Program-made: the position numbers and the translations under genes
Shown: positions 59,788 to 64,000 of the stretch, one piece after another
How the letters are laid out: each line of letters starts with the position of its first letter
Numbering within the stretch: position 1 is the stretch's first letter
Notes under the pieces: model-generated
The model's input: only the letters and a program-made list of their open reading frames with translations
What the model was told of the DNA's origin: nothing
Databases searched by the model: none
NCBI RefSeq assembly: GCF_003387475.1
Contig: NZ_QUNO01000020.1
Location: forward strand, 1 to 64,000
Origin: Kutzneria buriramensis
GTDB taxonomy: Bacteria > Actinomycetota > Actinomycetes > Mycobacteriales > Pseudonocardiaceae
DNA length: 64,000 nt
Reading direction: 5' to 3'

Positions 59788-61344
59788 TTACGTCGCCGCT
59801 CGTGTGTTGCTGGCACTCACATCAACGTCGAGGATGCGGCCGTCGATGGTGCCGATGAGTAGCCGGCCGGGTCGGGCGGAGGCGAGCGACGTGCCGACGG
59901 TCGGTGCGTCGCCGACGCGAAGGTCCTGACGCCACAACACGGTTCCGGTATCGGCGGAGACGGCCAGCAACTCGCCGGAGTTCAGCGCGACGTAGAGGAC
60001 CGAGCCGCCGGCGTCGAGCTCGATGGCGGTGACCGGCCGCGCCAGTGGAAGTCGCCACAGCGCCGCCCCGTCGGAGAGGCGTCGGCGCACGAGGCAGGAA
60101 TCGGGCCGAGAGGTGCTGTACACCAACGAATCGCCGACTTCGACGCCCGGGCCGGCGGACTGCGAATCGAGCGGAAAAAGGTGGCGCACGATGAGATCGT
60201 CGCCGACCGCAACGGCATCGATGTCGAGGTTGACACGAGGAGTGGGTAGTTCGCTGCGGAGGAAGTACAGGGCCGAGGCGTAGCGGATGGGGAAGGCATG
60301 GTGGAAGGGGGAGAAGCCCTTGAGGTCGACCCGGCCGATCTCGTCGCCGCGAGGGGAGAAGAACGCAGCAGGCTCGGCGACATGGTCGACGGATCGCAGT
60401 GCGAAGGAGCCGTCGGTACGTCCGACGACCGCACCGGGGAAGCCGGGGTCGAGCGCGGACAGGAGCTTCCCGTCGCGGAGGGAATAGCGGCCCACGTGGA
60501 TGTCCGTTTCATACCAGGGCTTCCGGCCGGTGACGGTGGCGGCGACCAGAACGGATTCCTGATCGGGGGCGACGAAGAGCTGGCGGCCGCCGTCCTCGGC
60601 GACGGACCAGTCCACTTCCCCCGACGGCAGCCGACTTTCGAGGCGGACGCCGTCCATGGTGGCCACGATCCGACCGTCGCGAAGCTGCTCGACGGCCCGC
60701 ACGGGACCGCGATGAGACCACGTGGGCGACAGGGCCTCGACGGCCGCGCGGGCCTGGTCGGCGGTGACGATGTCGCTGTCCCGCAACGGTCCGTCGAGCT
60801 CGGGCTCGGCGATCTCACCGTCGCGGACGGCGAGCCAGTCCTCCCGGACGACCATGGCGTCGAAACCGATCTTCATGGCGTCGTTGCCGTATTCGGCCTC
60901 GGAATGCGGGGCGAGCGCGAGGTCGAGCACCCGGCCGTGCCGCCAGGTCCGCCACTTGACGGCCCGCACCTCGCGGCTGTCGGCCAGCGCCGACACGACC
61001 TCGCCGGTGTCGAGGTGCAGGAGCAGCAGCTCGCCGTGGAAACTCCAGCCGCCGTCGTAGCTGCCGGTGCCGATGGCCAGCAGTGGTTGCCGCGGATGGA
61101 AGTCCAGGGACCGCACCGGCCACCGCGTGGTGAGCAGCGAACGAAAGCGGTGCGTGGCCTGGTCGTAGAGGCAGACGGCGTGCGGCAGCCAGTCCTGGCT
61201 CGCGGTGCCGGCCCCGGCCCAGTGCAGCCATCCCCGGTGCCCGCCGATCGCGATCAACCCGTGTTCCTCGCCGACGGCGACCGCCCGAGGCTCGCTGATC
61301 TCGGCGAACGGCTGGTCGCCGAGCACCTGCCGAACGGGGATCAT
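59788..61344 (-). CDS. beta-propeller (WD/PQQ-like) protein
   Basis: A 518-residue soluble protein of repeated beta-blade units (RAVAVGEEHGLIAIGGHRGWLHW; VRSLDFHPRQPLLAIGTGSYDGG; SVLYVALNSGELLAVSADTGTVLW, the last typical of PQQ-like blades). No signal peptide, no catalytic motif. ATG 61344; an earlier TTG at 61368 overlaps the GT39 stop (TTGA). It is likely co-transcribed with GT39. Function unknown. Confidence 0.75.
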   Translation of the reverse strand: MIPVRQVLGDQPFAEISEPRAVAVGEEHGLIAIGGHRGWLHWAGAGTASQDWLPHAVCLYDQATHRFRSLLTTRWPVRSLDFHPRQPLLAIGTGSYDGGWSFHGELLLLHLDTGEVVSALADSREVRAVKWRTWRHGRVLDLALAPHSEAEYGNDAMKIGFDAMVVREDWLAVRDGEIAEPELDGPLRDSDIVTADQARAAVEALSPTWSHRGPVRAVEQLRDGRIVATMDGVRLESRLPSGEVDWSVAEDGGRQLFVAPDQESVLVAATVTGRKPWYETDIHVGRYSLRDGKLLSALDPGFPGAVVGRTDGSFALRSVDHVAEPAAFFSPRGDEIGRVDLKGFSPFHHAFPIRYASALYFLRSELPTPRVNLDIDAVAVGDDLIVRHLFPLDSQSAGPGVEVGDSLVYSTSRPDSCLVRRRLSDGAALWRLPLARPVTAIELDAGGSVLYVALNSGELLAVSADTGTVLWRQDLRVGDAPTVGTSLASARPGRLLIGTIDGRILDVDVSASNTRAAT

Positions 61345-61364
61345 CACCCGGTGGAGTGTAGTGC

Positions 61365-63050
61365 TCAAACCCCGCCGCAGTCGTATAGGTGTTTTCGGAC
61401 TTCCCTGCAGTGATCGGCGGCCCAGTCGACGTTGGCCTCGGGCACGGTCTTCGCGGGCTTCTTGACGTCACCCTTGACGTACCGGAGCTGGCCGCTGTGG
61501 ATCAAGCCCTGGAACTGCTCGGCGCTGGGGAAGGGGGTCTTGGCGCTGTACCCGCCCATCGGCAGCACACTGGCCCCGGCCTGCGAGATCAGCGTGGCGG
61601 CGGGACCGGCGCCGTCGACGGCAAGCACGTAGCGAGCGTTGACGCTGCCCTGACGGACGAAAGCGAGCAGCTCAAGGTCCTCTTTGGACAAAAGGTGCGG
61701 CTTACGCGGAGGAGCGCCGGCAGACGGATTGGCGGCATTGGCGCGGGCCACGGAAGAGTCGGTGGACAGGGTCCACGCGGCAGGGGTGATCAGCACGGCG
61801 ACGAGCCCGATCGCGGCCCCGACTGCGACAACACGCGACGAGCGGGCGGCCAGCAGGGCGAGGACGGCGAACAACGCCAATACGGCCACGAGCCCGGTGA
61901 CAGACTTGTGCGGCAACACAAGTGTCCAACCGGCGGTCACCAGCACGACGAACGGCAGCAGCCACCGGTACCGGGTCCGCTCCCGCCAGAACAGCACCAA
62001 TCCCGCGCCGGTCAGGGCCGCGGCGGCCGGGGCGAGCACGACGACGTAGTAGGCGTGCTTGAACTGACCGAGACCGAAGGCGACGAAGTGCACGGCCAGC
62101 CACAGGCCCCACATGGCGAAACCGCTGCGCTCACGAGTCCACAGCAGACCGAGCACGACAGCGAGCAGGCAAATCGGATACATCCAGCCGACCTGCATGA
62201 ACGTGTGCTCGGACAACAGGTTCTGCCAGCCGCCCGACCCGTGGAAGCGGCTGGTGGCGTTGTAGCCGAGCACCATGCCCAGCGGGTTGTTGTCGGTGGT
62301 CGCATCGATGTACGGCCGATCGACGGCCGGCGTGAGCAGCGCGATCACGACCCAGATCGACGACACCGCCAAGGTGACCACCCCGGCGGCGAGCAGGTGC
62401 CAGATCCGGCGGCGACGCGCGAACAGCAGATAGCAGACGGCGAAGACAGGCAGAACCAGCCACGCCTGCACCATCTTCACCTGGAACGCAAGCCCCACCC
62501 AGACCGCGCACGGCCACAGCGGCTTGTCGTCGAGGACGCTGCGCTGCCACGCCCCGGCGGCCAGCACCAGCAGCAACGTCAGCAACGTGTCGGAGATCTG
62601 GGACTTCGCCAGCGCGGCGGCGATGGGGGTCAACGCCATGACCAGCGCCGCGAGCAGCCCGGCGGCCGGGCCGAACCAGCGGGAGACCACCTTGTACAGC
62701 ACCAGGATCGTGAGCACGGCCTCCAGCACCGACGGCAGCGCCACCGACCAGTCGTGGAAGCCGAAGGCCCGCACGGACAACGCCTGCAACCAGAACGCGC
62801 CGGGGATCTTGTCGATGCTGATGGACGCCTGCGGGTCGAAGCCGCCGAACACGAACGCCCGCCAGTTCATGGACATGCTGCGCACGGCGGAGGCGTAGTA
62901 GTTGTGCACGGGACGAACCGTGATGCCCCACGCGTAGATCGCCGCGGCGAGCAGCCCGATTCCCGCCAATGCACCCCTGATGAGCGCCGGTCCCGACGAC
63001 GGCGAAGCCGGAACCGGCGGCACAGCGGTCGGAGTCCGTCCGAGCGGCAT
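61365..63050 (-). CDS. GT39-like polyprenol-sugar glycosyltransferase
   Basis: A 561-residue membrane enzyme with 11-13 helices of the ArnT/PMT (GT-C) type. The large first periplasmic loop has ISIDKIPGAFW, in which the Asp-Lys of SIDKxP is the conserved catalytic pair, followed by DWSVALPS. The C-terminal ~130 residues form an extracytoplasmic domain (YVLAVDGAGPAATLISQAGA). It probably transfers a sugar from a polyprenyl phosphate to a protein or envelope glycan. The family is common in actinomycetes. Confidence 0.88.
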   Translation of the reverse strand: MPLGRTPTAVPPVPASPSSGPALIRGALAGIGLLAAAIYAWGITVRPVHNYYASAVRSMSMNWRAFVFGGFDPQASISIDKIPGAFWLQALSVRAFGFHDWSVALPSVLEAVLTILVLYKVVSRWFGPAAGLLAALVMALTPIAAALAKSQISDTLLTLLLVLAAGAWQRSVLDDKPLWPCAVWVGLAFQVKMVQAWLVLPVFAVCYLLFARRRRIWHLLAAGVVTLAVSSIWVVIALLTPAVDRPYIDATTDNNPLGMVLGYNATSRFHGSGGWQNLLSEHTFMQVGWMYPICLLAVVLGLLWTRERSGFAMWGLWLAVHFVAFGLGQFKHAYYVVVLAPAAAALTGAGLVLFWRERTRYRWLLPFVVLVTAGWTLVLPHKSVTGLVAVLALFAVLALLAARSSRVVAVGAAIGLVAVLITPAAWTLSTDSSVARANAANPSAGAPPRKPHLLSKEDLELLAFVRQGSVNARYVLAVDGAGPAATLISQAGASVLPMGGYSAKTPFPSAEQFQGLIHSGQLRYVKGDVKKPAKTVPEANVDWAADHCREVRKHLYDCGGV

Positions 63051-63128
63051 GGTGAAGCCCCCAGGGTTGCGGGCTGCCGGCGGAGGGCGGCGCGAAGTCC
63101 TTCGCGGAAGATGGTACCGGAGGAGTGC

Positions 63129-64000
63129 TCAGTGCGTCAGGTGCAACAGCAGCGGGTGCGCGGTGAAGAAGTTCCAGATCACCTGTGTTGCCTTGATCGT
63201 CTGGGTTGCCGAGCCCGGTCCGCTGTCGACGAGCTCGCCGGGCCAGGTGTGGCCGGCGCCGAGGATCCGGTAGTGGGTCACGTTCTCGTGCTGGGCGCAG
63301 CCGGTCCAGGCGAACTCGATGACGTCCGTGCCGATGTTCGTCTGCTCGGGCGTCGCGGTGCAGTGGTTGTGGTCGGCCTTGCCCTGGGCCCACACCATCA
63401 GCGGTGGGGTCGGCACACCGTGGCTGACATCGCCGTCGTAGGCGATGGTCGGGTCGGCGGTGCCGTGGAAGTCGACGATCGGCGCGGGCGGGCTGGTGTC
63501 GCAGCCGGTGGTGGTGCCGGGGTAGTACGCGCCGGCGATGGTGCCGAACGCCGCGATCCGCAGCGGCAGCTGGCACGCCAGCAGCGCGACGAAGCCGGCG
63601 CCGTTGGACTTGCCGGTGGCGAAGATCCGGTTCGGGTCCACGCACAGGGTGCCCTGGAGGTGGTCCAGCAGGTCGCTGACGAACTTCACGTCGTCGACGC
63701 CGACGGCCGCGTACGGCGCGCTCTCCCACGCCCGCTGGTCGGCCTCGCCCTTGGCGCCGACCGGATACACGGCGATGGCGTCCAGACTGTCGATGCCGGA
63801 GAAGGCCGCGATGTCGCTGCCGTCGCCCTTGCGGCCGTGGAAGGCCATCACGACCGGCATCGGGTGGAACGGCCGGTAGCTGGTCGGCACGTGGATCAGG
63901 TAGTCGCGCTGGATGCCGCCGGAGGTGATGGTCTCGTCGACGGTGGTGCCCAGGTTGTCGGGCGTCTGCGGGTTCAGGCAGCCGAAGGACAGGATCGGGT
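63129..64000 (-). CDS. PHB-depolymerase/LpqC-type esterase (N-terminus outside the window)
   Basis: A 290-residue C-terminal part, open to the window edge. Alpha/beta-hydrolase motifs: AFHGRKGDG, catalytic Ser in TGKSNGAGF, Asp in DFHGTADPT and His in GAGHTWPG. The Cys of SFGCLNPQ near 63970 is typical of secreted members with a disulfide. It matches the feruloyl-esterase/poly(3-hydroxybutyrate) depolymerase-like group. The signal peptide is expected beyond 64000. Confidence 0.88.
   Translation of the reverse strand, partial: PILSFGCLNPQTPDNLGTTVDETITSGGIQRDYLIHVPTSYRPFHPMPVVMAFHGRKGDGSDIAAFSGIDSLDAIAVYPVGAKGEADQRAWESAPYAAVGVDDVKFVSDLLDHLQGTLCVDPNRIFATGKSNGAGFVALLACQLPLRIAAFGTIAGAYYPGTTTGCDTSPPAPIVDFHGTADPTIAYDGDVSHGVPTPPLMVWAQGKADHNHCTATPEQTNIGTDVIEFAWTGCAQHENVTHYRILGAGHTWPGELVDSGPGSATQTIKATQVIWNFFTAHPLLLHLTH

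Noticed and set aside
1-64000. a large secondary-metabolite (PKS/NRPS) cluster
   Set aside because: No carrier-protein, ketosynthase, condensation or adenylation domains are encoded; the only specialised metabolism seen is the two-gene terpene pair.

Overview
The window is high-GC DNA with strong third-position G/C bias, many GTG starts and closely packed genes. The gene families (DUF222/HNH endonuclease, 2-methylisoborneol-type terpene pair, IclR/PadR/GntR/TetR regulators, Tat lipoproteins, cobalamin-controlled class Ia ribonucleotide reductase) point to a chromosome of a filamentous actinomycete. Pseudonocardiales (Kutzneria/Amycolatopsis-like) is my best guess, but the genus cannot be fixed from sequence alone. 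I see no rRNA, tRNA, CRISPR array, phage module or classical IS transposase.

Layout. 0-9 kb: two small membrane proteins, a HAD phosphatase, a secreted GH2 exo-glucosaminidase-like enzyme with a chitosan-type operator, then a decayed patch (frameshifted TetR gene, nested palindrome, broken GH3 gene), followed by a TetR/SDR pair and a DinB protein. 8.8-12.3 kb: a sugar-type MFS exporter/importer coupled to a GH3 beta-glycosidase behind a CebR/LacI-like box. 12.3-18.6 kb: GntR regulator, VOC protein, a fused 2-oxoacid dehydrogenase E1, its E2 and an acetolactate-synthase-like enzyme around a symmetrical divergent promoter. 18.7-26.2 kb: unknown protein, GT2, an HSP90/helical-repeat pair, and a convergent GPP methyltransferase/terpene synthase pair. 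26.3-27.2 kb: class A beta-lactamase.

27.2-38.9 kb is a meta-cleavage aromatic degradation locus in two arms. One arm holds two hydratases, acetaldehyde dehydrogenase and hydroxy-oxovalerate aldolase, with a divergent IclR regulator. The other holds class II aldolase, AAHS transporter, semialdehyde dehydrogenase and PadR, divergent from an extradiol dioxygenase across a 61-bp palindrome. Dioxygenase, dehydrogenase, hydratase, aldolase and acylating dehydrogenase together would convert a catechol to pyruvate and acetyl-CoA. Between the two arms lies the most unusual element of the window: a DUF222-HNH endonuclease gene bracketed by two related ~120-bp nested palindromes in opposite orientation, one of them flanked by a 9-bp direct repeat, plus a strongly strand-asymmetric G/T-rich tract with imperfect tandem repeats.

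38.9-47.4 kb: PH-domain membrane protein, PL7 alginate lyase, SDR-TetR pair, a cobalamin riboswitch driving nrdAB, universal stress protein, MerR regulator and an alkyltransferase-like DNA repair protein. 47.4-64 kb: secreted M1 and M64 peptidases, S9 peptidase, tyrosine/dual-specificity phosphatase, FGE-like protein, MFS, TfoX-N protein, a tiny self-regulated HTH protein, an S1-domain protein, erythromycin-esterase family protein with a divergent ArsR-type regulator, acyl-CoA dehydrogenase, beta-propeller-like protein, GT39 mannosyl/arabinosyltransferase-like membrane enzyme and a PHB-depolymerase/LpqC-type esterase cut by the window edge.
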